Assembly: GCA_946965045.2 (NCBI GenBank)
Contig: OX337230.1
Coordinates: 3,472,001 to 3,536,000, forward strand
DNA from: Epithemia pelagica
Lineage: Eukaryota > Bacillariophyta > Bacillariophyceae > Surirellales > Surirellaceae
Reading direction: 5' to 3'
DNA length: 64,000 nt
Shown in pieces: positions 29,179 to 40,851 of this stretch (positions are counted from its first letter, which is position 1; each line of letters begins with the position of its first letter). A program made the translations under genes and the position numbers. Under the pieces are notes generated by a model. It worked only from the letters and a program-made list of their open reading frames with translations. It made no database searches and had not been told where the DNA came from.

Positions 29179-29712
29179 TCTGGTAGCAGTGCCTTGAGGA
29201 GTTGAATGATACGGACGGTGTGGTGGTGCCTGATGCTTCTTTTTCTTCTTCCGATGCCCCTTTTTGGGATCTTTGGTTGCTCACTAGCAACGACGAAGAT
29301 GACGACGACAGTGGCACTGTGGCAAACCTAAAGTACGAACACCAAGAGTCCTTTGTTCACCCTTCATGCATTTTGCTCGCTAGAAGGATACAACAGGGAT
29401 ACTCGGTATTTTCTGTGGACGAGCTACAAACATAGACAAACCTCCACAAACTGTAGGTCGCATAGACATTTTGTTCTTATACTGTACATGTTATTACAGT
29501 TATAAAACGTTAATTTATAATACCCTCTTTGCGGCCTTGCGCATTGTAGATAAATGTTGACATTTGTTGAGCGTGCCGGAGACCTAAGTAGACAAATGGA
29601 CACTTCTAAGTAGGAATATTAGGCCCCAGTTTTTGGCGACATCTCAGTCCCGAGTGGAACAAAGAGCCAGTCACAGTTTACAAGAACAGAGACGGAATGA
29701 AATTTCGCATCG

Positions 29713-29960
29713 ACAAATCCACAAATCCACAAATCCACAAATCCACAAATCCACAAATCCACAAATCCACAAATCCACAAATCCACAAATCCACAAATCC
29801 ACAAATCCACAAATCCACAAATCCACAAATCCACAAATCCACAAATCCACAAATCCACAAATCCACAAATCCACAAATCCACAAATCCACAAATCCACAA
29901 ATCCACAAATCCACAAATCCACAAATCCACAAATCCACAAATCCACAAATCCACAAATCC
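29713..29960 (+). repeat. (ACAAATCC)31 tandem array
   Basis: Thirty-one uninterrupted copies of an 8-bp unit. Because 8 is not a multiple of 3, all frames stay open and produce spurious long ORFs on both strands. Confidence 0.97.
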
Positions 29961-30122
29961 ACAAACGACGCAACAACACAAATGACGCAACAACACAAAT
30001 GACGCAACAACACAAATGACGCAACAATCAAACAACTCATTGTCTTGTTGTTGTTCATTTGTGGTTCCACGAAATGGTGGTCTTCATCCTCCTCCTCCTG
30101 GATGGTTTGGTTGGGTTCATTG

Positions 30123-31000
30123 TAGAGCTGTGTCCAGCGTCAAGCGCTTGACTTCTCAAGCGCTTGAGGAGCTCCAGCACAGATAGGGTGTTGCTTGAGA
30201 ACTCAAGCTCAAGCACCCAGACTACGGGAAAGTCCCAAAACGTCCTCATTCATCTGCCTTCACACCTTTCCAAAATGGCCGAGAACTCCAGTGATGATGA
30301 GAATGAGTCATCATACCATCCAGATGATGATAATGATGAACAAGTGTCCGAAGAGGACCTAATAGCAGATGACAGTGATGATGGTCAGAAAAGTAAAATG
30401 TCGAGTTTGAAGTCAGTGACATGCTGTGAGAAATGATGGATGACGAAGAGGATGACAATGGAGAGTCCAGGAAGAGGTATAGTGGAGGGGTATCCTATGC
30501 TACCATCTGCCATCTTGAAATTGACAAGTTCTGTACAACGGCAGGACTGAAAATGTACTACGTGAACAAGGCTGGGAAGAAAGTTGCACAAGATCCTTTG
30601 CTCTCTTGGAAAGGAAAGGCAAGTGAGTTTCCCAATATTTGGCGACTTGCTCTGAAGTATCTTGCCATGCCGGCAACAGCAGCCTCCTCTGAACGGGCAT
30701 TCAGTATTGCTGGCCTGATAATCACGCCAAAACAATCATCCTTCGATCCTTCAACAGTTTCTGATCTCCATTTTTGGCGTGAGAACTAGGGAAGTATATT
30801 CTAGCAGAGTTTCCATAGCATATCATTTACATAATAAGAGAAGTTACCATTTCATTAGAGGTACTGCGATGAGTCTATTGTCATAGTTTCCCGTGTTAGC
30901 CCTTTTCGCTGCCGCTTGAGCGCTTGAATTTGGTCTCGGCTCAAGCGCTCAAGCGCTTGAGTTCTCCAGCAGAAAAAAGCTGTTGCTGGACACAGCTCTA
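30123..31000 (+). mobile_element. Deleted hAT transposon with 8-bp TSD
   Basis: The TIR TAGAGCTGTGTCCAGC (30123) is matched by GCTGGACACAGCTCTA ending at 31000. GTTCATTG flanks both sides (30115-30122 and 31001-31008). Subterminal AAGCGCTTGA palindromes occur near both ends. The interior keeps only fragments of a transposase. Confidence 0.92.
30275..30789 (+). pseudogene. hAT transposase remnant with C-terminal dimerisation domain
   Basis: An acidic N-terminal fragment (30275-30436, beginning MAENSSDDENES) is followed in another frame by 30433-30789. The second piece carries the hAT C-terminal dimerisation signature: 'DPLLSWKGKASEFPNIWRLALKY', 'MPATAASSERAFSIAG' and 'LHFWREN'. The catalytic centre is missing, so this is an internal-deletion derivative that would depend on a full-length hAT elsewhere. 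Confidence 0.85.
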
Positions 31001-31008
31001 GTTCATTG

Positions 31009-31452
31009 TGTACATTCCTTGATTCGTGGGTTGTTGCATCATTCTTCTTCTTGTTCGATCAAGTCTGTTTCTTGTCATTGTCGTTGTCCCTTGGCCCCAT
31101 CCACTCCTCCTCGTCCTCCTTCATCATGATGGAGCTGTGATTCCCCAGGTCGATCGTCGTTCTCATTGTCGTCATTCCGTTGGACAATGGCATTGGTTCC
31201 ACGATGACAATTGCCTCCGGCCCGACATGCCATAGAGGCATACCAATATTTTTGGAGCCCAAAATGACCTTACCACGCCTTTTGGCTCAGACCATAGCTG
31301 GTTGATTTGGTGTTGGTTGCCGCTTCTTGTGTCGGGTCGAAGCAATGCTTGGGACGAGTTTTGGGGGGCACCAATTCGACTTTACCAAGGTTGAGGGTGC
31401 CAAGTCAAGTGGTCTTTGATTGCTGCATTGATAATAGTAATAAAATAAAATT
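31009..31452. other. Central part of the long-inverted-repeat element
   Basis: This is non-coding sequence between the hAT insertion and the right arm. I see no gene in it. Confidence 0.45.
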
Positions 31453-31542
31453 GTTTGATTGTTGCGTCGTTTGTCTTGTTTCGTCGTTTGTCTTGTTGCG
31501 TCGTTTGTCTCGTTGCGTCATTTGTGTTGTTGCGTCGTTTGT

Positions 31543-31646
31543 GGATTTGTGGATTTGTGGATTTGTGGATTTGTGGATTTGTGGATTTGTGGATTTGTGG
31601 ATTTGTGGATTTGTTGATTTGTGGATTTGTGGATTTGTGGATTTGT
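31543..31646 (-). repeat. (ACAAATCC)13 tandem array in the right arm
   Basis: Thirteen copies (one variant) of the same unit as at 29713, in opposite orientation. Confidence 0.95.
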
Positions 31647-31963
31647 CGATGCGAAATTTCATTCCGTCTCTGTTCTTGTAAACTGTGACTGGCTCTTTGT
31701 TCCACTCGGGACTGAGATGTCGCCAAAAACTGGGGCCTAATATTCCTACTTAGAAGTGTCCATTTGTCTACTTAGGTCTCCGGCACGCTCAACAAATGTC
31801 AACATTTATCTACAATGCGCAAGGCCGCAAAGAGGGTATTATAAATTAACGTTTTATAACTGTAATAAGATGTACAGTATAAGAACAAAATGTCTATGCG
31901 ACCTACAGTTTGTGGAGGTTTGTCTATGTTTGCAGCTCGTCCACAGAAAATACCGAGTATCCC

Positions 31964-32801
31964 AGAATCTCCGAATTTTTGGGCTGCGCGGACGACATGA
32001 ATGAGGTGTTGGAATGACGACGATGATGATGTGTTAAGTGTTGGGTGAATGACAGACGAGGCAATATTCGCCGCGAGAATGGCCCCTTGGGGAGGGTACA
32101 CGCGACCCGAGGTCGCTTATAGGAATTCTTTTTATTCGCGTATAGATCGCGGAACGTTCACAAAGTATCTTTCGCGAAACAAGCGCACAATGGCGTTGGG
32201 AGATTTGCAATCTCTCTCTGATCGATTTGGTCGAATCCACACCACCGTACATACCATGGCGACCAGTGACACACGAATCCTGATCGTTTGGGCAAAGAAT
32301 CCATCTCGCTGTTTTTGTTTTCAAGAATCTTTGGGTGCAGTGCGTGGTTGAATTTCACGTTCCATTCCTTGGCGTGTTGTCCCCATAACCCCCTTTTTGA
32401 AAAGAACTACCCATTGTAGTATTGCGCTCCAACGGTGAGTCGAGAAATGCTTCGCTCTACTACAGAGGAATCGGCCTGTATCTTGGTTGTCGTCCTGTCC
32501 GGTCCAAGGTACTGCCTCTACTATAGTAGAGGTAGTAGTAGTGCTCGGCTGTGATGCCTTGGATTGGTGCACTGTGACAATCGAACAGTGGAAACACCCG
32601 ACCACCACTCCACCATGGCCCTGCTCTTTCTGGTTCTATTCTACTCCCCTAAGTGTCCCAATTGCCTTGTTGCCACGGCTGCTCTCTCATGGTCATTATT
32701 GTCTTTTTTGTCGTGTGACAGAAAACTCTCTACTGCTACGACTGCCAGTGGCCGACGACACGTCTGTTGGAGAGATATTGGTGGTGGTGGATCATTCCAA
32801 A
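31964..32801. other. Upstream region of the SET-spermidine synthase fusion gene
   Basis: No convincing gene is seen. The frame of the downstream gene is open from 32487, but I placed the start at 32802, where a hydrophobic leader begins. The region likely contains the promoter and 5' UTR. Confidence 0.4.
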
Positions 32802-35800
32802 ATGGACTTCTTCATTTGTTGTCGGTCCCGGATCCTGGTTCCGATCATGTGGTTGTTCGTGAGGAAACCAAGAGAATGGTTTGCGGTTTCTCTGTGTTTG
32901 TTGGTGCTGACTCCGATCGTTCTCCTTCCTGCCACGGTTGGAGCCATTCGTAGTGATGCACCAACAACCACAACCACGACCACAACCACCACCTGTGGGG
33001 ACGACGATTCCTCATTCGACAAACAACGACAATGCATCCAAGCCGTACTGGATTGGATTCGGACCCATCCCCGAGGATTTGTCAGTCCCAAATTGGAGCT
33101 GCAACCACAATCCAGCAGCGTCGGGCCTGCTACCAACGACAAGGACAAGAAGAACGACAAGTCGTGGGTCTGGACCGTCACGGAACCAGTCGAACCGGAG
33201 GAAGTGCTCTTGTCCATTCCGTGGGACCAGTGTCTCGTGGTCATGCAACCACCACCACAATCACAAGAACAACCCTCGTCAGCGAACGGAACTACCGTTT
33301 CTGTTTGTGCTCTGATCCAGGCACTCCACAATCCACAGGGAGGAGGAGAAGGTGGAGGAGAGTCCGATTCCGCAGACACTGACAAAAGCCTTGCGGACCA
33401 GGACAAGGAGCCATTTTGGAGGAGGACACCACTGGTGGATTACATTTCGTCTCAAGTATTGTTGGGTGTACAATCACCACAAAACAACAACGATGCAGCT
33501 CTTTCTACACGGCCACCTCGATTGTGGTCATCCGCAGGAAGACAAGCCTTGCACACTCTCTTGGGCGAGGATCTCAAGAACGATCACCCAAACAAGGACT
33601 CGTCATTTTTTGTGTCTCTGGCTCATCCTTGGACTGTACGAGATTCCCATGGGATGGACAAGGATGAAGATACTAATCGCCAAGAAGGAATGGTGGACTC
33701 ACACAGCGATTGTCTGGGACATGACCCACAATGGGTCTGGGCTCTGCACCAATGGATTGCATTGTATGGACGGCCTCTCCTCCAAACCGAACAACCACCA
33801 GGCGCAGTCTTGATTCCACTCTACGATTTGTTGACTTGGTGGTACCAAGAAGAGACTCCCAAAGCATCCTCGTCAAAGTTTCCCAATCTCAAGATTGTAA
33901 CGCCATTGGATAACCATCAGAACGACCCGAACGAAATGGACCGCAATCCATTCCAGGATGGAGAAAGTGTCACGATTCAAGCGTCGCGGTTCATTGCAGC
34001 TGGACAACCACTCGCTGTTGCCACCCCAAAGGCCTCAACGTGGCATCCGTCTCATTCCAATGTTGCCCTCTTGCCCGAAATGGGCACCATGTTTCAAACG
34101 TATGGGATTGTCCACACCGAATTTCCTCAATACTGGATCCTTCCCGTCGGAACTCCAAACGATACTGACACCCTTGTCTTGACCGTGGATTGTGCAACGG
34201 ATACCGAGTGGCAAGTGCACGATGCGCATCGGGAATTGCAACTTTTGTGGTATCCGGGCGGAACTCCATTGGTCAATCCAGACAGTTTGCTCTACGACGA
34301 GCGCAAGAAGACTAAATGGTTGGAGTTTGTCCAGCATCACATTCATCGCTTGTATTTGCACATTGCAAACGAGGAGAAGGATCAGGCACTCATTCCTCAA
34401 GCCGAGTGGGATGCCATAGTCGCTTATCGCGAGGCGCTATTGATGGTATTGGAAGCATTGGAAGATGTGTTGGATGGAGCAGGGTACCGAGAGTATGGTA
34501 GTACGAGTGCGGAGGACAAAGAACCCTTGCTTTTCTTTGCCACGACACGCCAAGGTCGATACAATCTACTAGATGTACCGTACAATGATTACCGTCGAGA
34601 GACATGTGATGAACAAGCCCCAATCGATTCCATTCAGAAACATTCCAAAATCATGGACCGTCTCACTACACCGTACCAAACGATTGTTTACGACCAAGAT
34701 CCGGAAGAAGGCAATATTTGCTATGGCTTGGATGGCATCTACCAACAATGCACATCATACCGTCCGCAGTACCACGAAATGATGGTCCATTACCCAGCAC
34801 GCTTTCTCCCTTTTGTGAAACGGGTCTTGTGGGTGGGCGGAGGCGACGCCATGCTGCTCCATGAGATACTCAAGTATACCAAATCTCTGGAACTCGCGGT
34901 TGGCTTGGAGCTGGATCAACAAGTGACGCGCAAGGCCTTTCAACACTATGGCGTCCAACCCCATTTCGACGATCATCGTGTCCAATGGTGGTACGGCGAT
35001 GCCGCCAAATCCTTGTCCATGATGCCAAGTGAATATTTCGGTACCTTTGACCTTGTACTGGTTGATTTGAGTGAGACTGTCTTGAGTTTTCCTGTATCGG
35101 ATGGGCTCGACATTTGGACAGCGCTGTCCTTGCTTTTGCAACCCAACGGCATTTTCGTAAAGGTACGTAAGAGTGGGCTCCAATAGATAGATGGCACCAA
35201 GGCTGATCACTCACACTCTGTGTCATCTCAATTGCTTCTCCATAAAGAATGGCTTCTATTTCCAAAAGTTGAACAAGATCTTTCCCCATTCAGCACAAAT
35301 AATCAATTACGATATTCCTCTCATATACAGACAGAGTTTTGCTCTGGGGAGCTTTGAAACGGATTTCTTGCATACACATATGGCACACCACCATGGGGTT
35401 AAGACACTGTTTGCGCCATTAGAGAACGTCGACAGCGACTTGACAATGATGCACGACTATCACTGGAACAGCACCGCAAAGCCGTACAATGACAAGACAA
35501 GTGAAATGTCAGAAAGCACAAGTGGGAAGCCACGTCTGCAAGACAAAAGTCCCGGACTTCTTCTCGTGGTTGAAGCCGAGCAGATTTTGGACACTTCCAT
35601 CATCGCGTCTGCGGAAGCACTTCAAAACACGATTGTCCGGGCTATTGAAATGAGCGGCTTGTTAACCATTATTTCGTCCATGACGCTTACGGATGGAGAC
35701 CAAGTGGTGATTATTGTTCTAGCGGAGGGCTACATTGTAGCCAGAGGATGGCCGGCAAATGAATATTGCGCCTTGGACATTCATTTATGGAGCGCGTTTG

Positions 35801-37245
35801 ATCGAATGGAAGCTGTCAAAGACGAACTCCTAGTTGCATTGCAAAGCCCATACTTTTCACTGTACCGCATGGTAGCGGGTGGTATGTTTGGTGTCCAAAC
35901 ATGGCAACGAGATGCCTCCCTTCGTGGTCCTCAGTTTCGTAATAGCTCTGACGATTCCCCCGCTTCTCACAATGATTCCGAGAACAAAATGCGCTCAGCA
36001 TTTTCGAATGGCAATGCTCAGATGTATCAACATCTCCTTCATATCTACTATGAAGAAGTGCTCAGAACTTGGTTGCCCGTTGATAAACAGAAGAACCGTA
36101 ATATAGCATTGGCTATCTGTGGATCCAGCGAAGAGCGTTGTCATAGCCCAGAAGTGTTCAGGACCATCTTCCACAACAACGCCTTCGACGGGACAATCAT
36201 CCCTATTTGGACGTGTCCCAACTTGTTGAATGGCGGTAACGATACAAGCGTCTCCAAATTCCTGTGCGAGCGAGAAGTCAATGCCACTCTTCATGATCTA
36301 GTTGGTACAAGTGGACAAAGCTCAGAAAGTCAAGGCATATCACTCATCGCTCTTGACGCCACTGCTCCTTTTGCAATGGCACAAATTGTTCATAAGGTAC
36401 TTCGGAGTTCCAGACAACGATCCGTTCTTCTATCGGACAGAAACCTTCTTGTACTGTCATCAAGTAACAACGGTGCCGACGACTCAACTTCAACTTGGCG
36501 ACGAATGTTCGTTGATCAATTCCGCTCAATTCTTCCCCATCAACCAGCATTCGTATCCCATGTTACATTCTCCAATGATACCAACATATTCGATACCTTA
36601 AGTTTCGTTTCCGGTGACTCTTCGTTTACGATGCATTCGAAGAAAGCTACAAAGAACTTTGAGCTTCGCGCTAACATGGTGTCGAACACGCATCACATTG
36701 GTGGAGTTGAACTCAAATATCAGCGTGACTTCACACCTTCGCAGTTTTTCACCAGTCGAGATTACGACCAACGCGGTCCCTTCCATCAATGGAAGATGCA
36801 AAGACCTGTTGGTTTTCAAATTCTCGTACGAATCGAAGTGGACGAGTTCTTCAAGTCAGAGTCAGATTTGAAGTCTTTGCTTGATCTCGCGATCAAGTCG
36901 GCAGATGATGAGGTCGAGTACACATTGGAACTTCATGACTTTACTAACCTTGGAGAAGGTAGTGTGATTGTTGGGGTATTTTCTGGTGGCAAAAGCGGAG
37001 GACTTCCCATCGTCTGTCTATGGGATGGTCGAAACCATATTGATGTGAACATCTTTCGGTATCACGAAAACAGGGACTTTGCTGATAAATTCACTGAAAG
37101 CTTGACAAGTAGTTTCCAGGGATCCTTACATGTCGTGTTACGTGACGAAATGCCTCGCGGACATGGACGAGTGGTCAATTTCAAATCGGATCTTGATGAT
37201 AAACGAAATGGCAAAACTCCTTACTGGGCCTCCCATCTATCATGA
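32802..37245 (+). CDS. Fusion protein: SET-like / spermidine synthase-like / AdoMet decarboxylase-like
   Basis: There are two exons, 32802-35162 and 35248-37245, with an 85-bp GTACGTAAG...AAAG intron that keeps frame (NGIFVK|NGFYFQ); total about 1452 residues. A signal-anchor-like segment (about 20-50) is followed by a SET/Rubisco-LSMT-like region (about 180-560: 'VLIPLYDLLTWW', 'IQASRFIAAGQPLAVA', 'SNVALLPEMGTMFQTYGIV'). At about 675-780 is a spermidine-synthase methyltransferase-like fold: 'RVLWVGGGDAMLLHEIL', 'LELDQQV', 'GDAAKSL' and 'FDLVLVDL'. At about 885-985 is a segment like bacterial-type AdoMet decarboxylase: 'LLLVVEAEQ', 'VIIVLAEGYIVARGWP', 'YCALDIHLW'. The usual Ser-His that generates the pyruvoyl group is replaced by Gly-Tyr. 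The last 450 residues are unassigned. It is likely a polyamine-related enzyme, possibly endomembrane-targeted. Confidence 0.7.
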
Positions 37246-37745
37246 TGTCATGATCTTGAAAACTTGTTACAGAGGTTGATGCACAGGGCATGTCGTTTTG
37301 TTTTTCTTCACGACCGAGTTTTGTGTCCTTGCTTTGGTTGGACGACAGGCTACCACGATTATCGCGCAAGCAGTGTCAATCACGTAGCTTCGACCATGAT
37401 TCTGAATCATGGCTATCACGGAACCCTGCGAAGTGGAGACACTGTTCCCACGACCCCCGATTCCAAGGTTGGTGTGGCTGATCTGTTCCACGAGCCCGGA
37501 CATTGTTAGTGGCGCGTGTGTTGGGACAACCGGGTCGCTACAAGTTCTTAGTTTGAGTTGGTTGGGGCTTGAATTCCAGGCATGCCGTTCTGCCCATCGA
37601 CCTATAGCAAGACAAACACCCTCACCACTGGAAAACTATAAAAAGCGAAGACAAACAAACTGTGAAAATTATTCTTATAACCTGTCATCTCTCATTAACA
37701 TGCACTTATGTAAGTTTTTTCTTCTTGTTGTTCTGCTGGCGTATT
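37246..37745. other. Intergenic region between convergent genes
   Basis: No gene or repeat is recognised. Confidence 0.4.
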
Positions 37746-38939
37746 TTAATCATCATCGCTGTCACAGAGATCCACAAAGACGACTCTCTTGGGTGTAACC
37801 TTGGTGTTTTTGAGTTTCGAGAGAGCTCTTCCAATTTCCCTTCCAATCTTGGCACCCATTTCTTCATACTCTGTGTCCTTGGAACTGGTCCCCGAATCTT
37901 GACTTTCTGCCACATGCGATTCTACTCCACCAGCAACCATTGCCCTTGCAATTTTCGCAACCATTGCTTCCAAGTCCATTTCCTTAGATGCACCGCTTCG
38001 GGAATTTCCATTCTCCACCTGATTTTTGTCGCTGGAACTTCCACCTTCATTGACTGGTGGTGGTTTCTTGAGACTAGTACGCTTCTTGAATCCGGCAAAG
38101 CATGGAGCCAACAGTTTGTGTTTTCGCCTGTTCTTGTTCTCTGAATTCTCGGCCTCTGTGTTCCCAGCTGTGACGTTAGAGGCTCCCTTCATATCCTCAG
38201 GGTTCTGCTGTGGCGTCACAATCCGGCGGCAAGGGACATCAGGTTGTGGTTGCGGATGGTCACAGCCACATAGTTGTTTACCATTTGCTTGACAGGGTGT
38301 TGCTAGCCCCACTGGCTCAATGAAAGAGTCGGTCGAATTTAGATCCAACAGATCTGGATCCAGCCAATGTCCGGACTCATTGGATGACTCGTCTGGATAG
38401 TCCTCATCTAGCGCCATCCCTTCTTTCTTTTCCTCACCACACTCCATGATGTCATCATTCTGCGACAGATCTTCCGGAACAAAATATTCTCCACTATCGT
38501 TGATGAGCACCATTTTCCCTCCCTTGTGAAAGCATCGCTTTCTGGGAGGCTGCACTTTCTTCTTTGGTGCCCTCTTCTTCTTTGTTGCCCGCTTCTTCTT
38601 TTCTGGAAACTTATAGTCGGCGGCTTGCTCGGATGGGCGATAGTAATATCCATGCTCTTCCCATATACGTTTTCTCTCTTGGATCATAGCTTGGCGAGGG
38701 GACCGACGAACCCGCTTTCCTTTGATATAAAGTGGCTGAACGTACTTTTCGTAGACCTCTTCGAAGTGACGAGTGGATTCCCACTTGACCCACACTAAGG
38801 ACCCATAACCATCGAACCGAGGTGGTTGATCTGTTTTTACCAACCATACCTGATGTTCCATGAACCGATTCTTGCCAACCAAGCGAACCATTTTGCCCAA
38901 TTGAATGGGAGTTGGAGGTACGGCAGTCTTTTTCTTCAT
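37746..38939 (-). CDS. Unknown charged protein, probably nuclear
   Basis: This is an intact 397-residue frame. The N-terminal 70 residues ('GKMVRLVGKNRFMEHQVWLVK...YGSLVWVKWEST') have the strand pattern of a small barrel such as Tudor or PWWP, but I cannot assign it. A strongly basic patch (KKKRATKKKRAPKKKVQPPRK) at about 112-132 would serve as a nuclear localisation signal. The middle is acidic and the C-terminus ends 'RVVFVDLCDSDDD', which resembles a SUMO-interacting motif (hydrophobic core plus acidic tail). It is convergent with the SET fusion gene. A chromatin-associated role is inference only. Confidence 0.6.
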   Translation of the reverse strand: MKKKTAVPPTPIQLGKMVRLVGKNRFMEHQVWLVKTDQPPRFDGYGSLVWVKWESTRHFEEVYEKYVQPLYIKGKRVRRSPRQAMIQERKRIWEEHGYYYRPSEQAADYKFPEKKKRATKKKRAPKKKVQPPRKRCFHKGGKMVLINDSGEYFVPEDLSQNDDIMECGEEKKEGMALDEDYPDESSNESGHWLDPDLLDLNSTDSFIEPVGLATPCQANGKQLCGCDHPQPQPDVPCRRIVTPQQNPEDMKGASNVTAGNTEAENSENKNRRKHKLLAPCFAGFKKRTSLKKPPPVNEGGSSSDKNQVENGNSRSGASKEMDLEAMVAKIARAMVAGGVESHVAESQDSGTSSKDTEYEEMGAKIGREIGRALSKLKNTKVTPKRVVFVDLCDSDDD

Positions 38940-39703
38940 GGCGAAATTGTGTCACATCAACGAAGGCATGGGTTCATTTCCAGTTTTTGGGTGAAGCTCT
39001 CATTATTGACATCCGAAAAGATCTCGTACTCTTTAGGCCGCACTACGGAAAAGTTCTTACTACCCATCCCCCATCAAAAAGATACGCACTTACATACGAA
39101 AGGAAATTCTGTTGATGGTATCTTTTGATAGAGATGATGGAAGGAAAGGGAGTAAAATGGATGGGCGCGGGGTGGGGTCTCCAACGGAACAAAAATTCCT
39201 CCATGCCCATAAATAATTCTTATCCTAAATTTGGGGATCAATTCTTGTCGTTGCTCGAATCTCGGATTCGTTTATCTCACAAGAGCAGAGACATGGAACG
39301 TGGTCAACGATTGACCATTGGCACAGCATTTGTTCTGGGAAAGTATATCTTAAAACAAGGATGGAAGGCATCTCAGGTTCCGTCACAGCGGAATTGAATT
39401 CAATCTTTTTTTCTTCCCCTTATTTTGAGTCGTGACCACGAATCTTTTGGTTCGTGTGTGCTCCATCTCCCACGAGATTGCAGGGGACATATTATGTGTC
39501 ACCATGAAAGAGACGGCCAAGGAACATCATCCGACACCCATGCTCCGAAAACGTCTACTACATGTAATGTGACTTCCACAGCAACAACAACTACGACCAG
39601 GTCGATTCGTCGTCTCGCCACATCCAATGTACCCGCCTCCTCCACGTAACCAACTCCTGATCCTTCCCTTCATGGTGGAGAACATCGTTTACGTTCCGAA
39701 AGC
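38940..39703. other. Intergenic region
   Basis: A 90-codon open frame at 39125-39397 has no recognisable domain and is not called. I see nothing else. Confidence 0.4.
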
Positions 39704-40807
39704 TTGGCCTTTGATATGGATGTGCGGTATCCACTCTTGGCGGATTTTACATTTGCATCCGTCTTTTGGCCCTTGACGCGACGTGACGCCGAGGCGATTA
39801 TGGCCTTTTACAATACGACCCGTCGTCATGTTGAACGAAAAGCAAGCAACAGGAACAAGACTGTCAAGCCAAACGAAATTAGATTGACCATGGATCATGT
39901 CATTCTTCTTAAAGCCTTGGAACGGCGAATTGACCATGCGTTGCGAAACGATCCACATCTGGCCTCCCACAACACTACCTCGTTGGAGGAAGAAGGTGCG
40001 TTTTTGCGCTTGTATGGCCGGTCTCCCAAAGATGAAGAGCCAACGGATTTGGCAGGCCTATAAAGAGAAACTGCAGGAGCTCCAGCAGAGGGAACAAAAG
40101 GACATAGACGCCACAATGCGAGGGGAAACTTGTGTGTCGCCGCCATTTTGCGGACCATGGAACTTTTGCGGGTATGAACCGGAGCCGATGTCATGGCTCT
40201 GTTGCTCACATCGGAACGGGTTTACTCCGACCTCTTACATTGGTTGGAGTATGGGGAACCGGAACAAATGGTATTAAGGAAATGGTCCTCGGATTTTGAT
40301 TTGACAACGTAATTTCTATGTCATGTGGGGCCGAGGGGTGTCCTTGTTGGAATCTGCCAATACGACCCTTAAGTGTGCCATGACTATTTGCAGGCTGTTC
40401 TTCAACAATGGATGTAAGTCCGAACTCACATTGAGACTATCGACGGCAGTTACTGGGCCGATTTTGGTGTCAACATGACTGTTGGAACGGCACAACTGAT
40501 TGAATTATCACTCTTCAGAAAGTGCACTGGTCCATCCTTGTTTGCATGGAAGGGTGAATTTGAACTCATCATGCCAGAGAGATCCGATGTCAGCGACACA
40601 TCTCGTTGGAAAGTGTTGACTATGGAGCCAGTTGGCGCCAACATGAAAGGATTCTCGGCTGACTTACAGAGTATTGTTATAAAATCGACCGTATTCCGCT
40701 GCCGATCAAAACCAATTCGGATTATCAGTGGTCTGAAGAGCGTCATGATGCCCCCACTGCCCATCAACAAGTGTACGAAAAAGTTTGGCAACAAGAGTCT
40801 TGGCTGA
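39704..40807 (+). pseudogene. CDC123/D123-like gene relic
   Basis: Successive pieces in shifted frames resemble the D123 (cell division cycle protein 123, ATP-grasp-like) family: 'YPLLADFTFASVFWPLTRRDAEAI', 'GAFLRLYGRSPKDEEP' (compare the RSPKD box), 'QAYKEKLQELQQ', 'LLLTSERVYSDLLHWLEYG', 'VLRKWSSDFDLTT' followed by a stop where 'EFRCFV' is expected, and 'YWADFGVN', 'LIELSLF', 'SLFAWKGEFEL'. In-frame stops (for example about 40061 and 40310) and frameshifts break it repeatedly. Splicing alone does not seem to restore it. CDC123 proteins assist assembly of translation factor eIF2, and a functional copy would be expected elsewhere in the genome. Confidence 0.55.
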
Positions 40808-40851
40808 ATCGTTTCTGATACCTTCTTTCTTCAACGCCCAGTCATGTCGCC

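Larger units (their letters stand above)
29396..31963. mobile_element. Long-inverted-repeat (foldback-like) element
   Basis: The left arm (29396 to about 30036) and right arm (about 31453 to 31963) are near-perfect reverse complements, starting GGGATACTCGGTATTTTCTG on the left. Each arm contains an array of the same 8-bp unit, 31 copies on the left and 13 on the right, followed by degenerate GACGCAACAACACAAAT-type repeats. The roughly 1.4-kb centre contains no intact gene and has received a hAT insertion (30123-31000). No clear target duplication is visible at the outer ends. Long TIRs suggest a MULE- or foldback-type element, but class is unproven. Confidence 0.75.

Noticed and set aside
29706-29965. 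Regular 8-bp repeats considered as a CRISPR array
   Set aside because: The repeats are contiguous with no spacers, and the genome is eukaryotic.
29619-30070. Long open frames on both strands encoding simple peptide repeats
   Set aside because: They arise because an 8-bp repeat array has no stop codon in any frame. Coding is not supported.
31307-31726. Similar repetitive open frames in the right arm
   Set aside because: Same cause as the left arm: an artefact of the 8-bp array.
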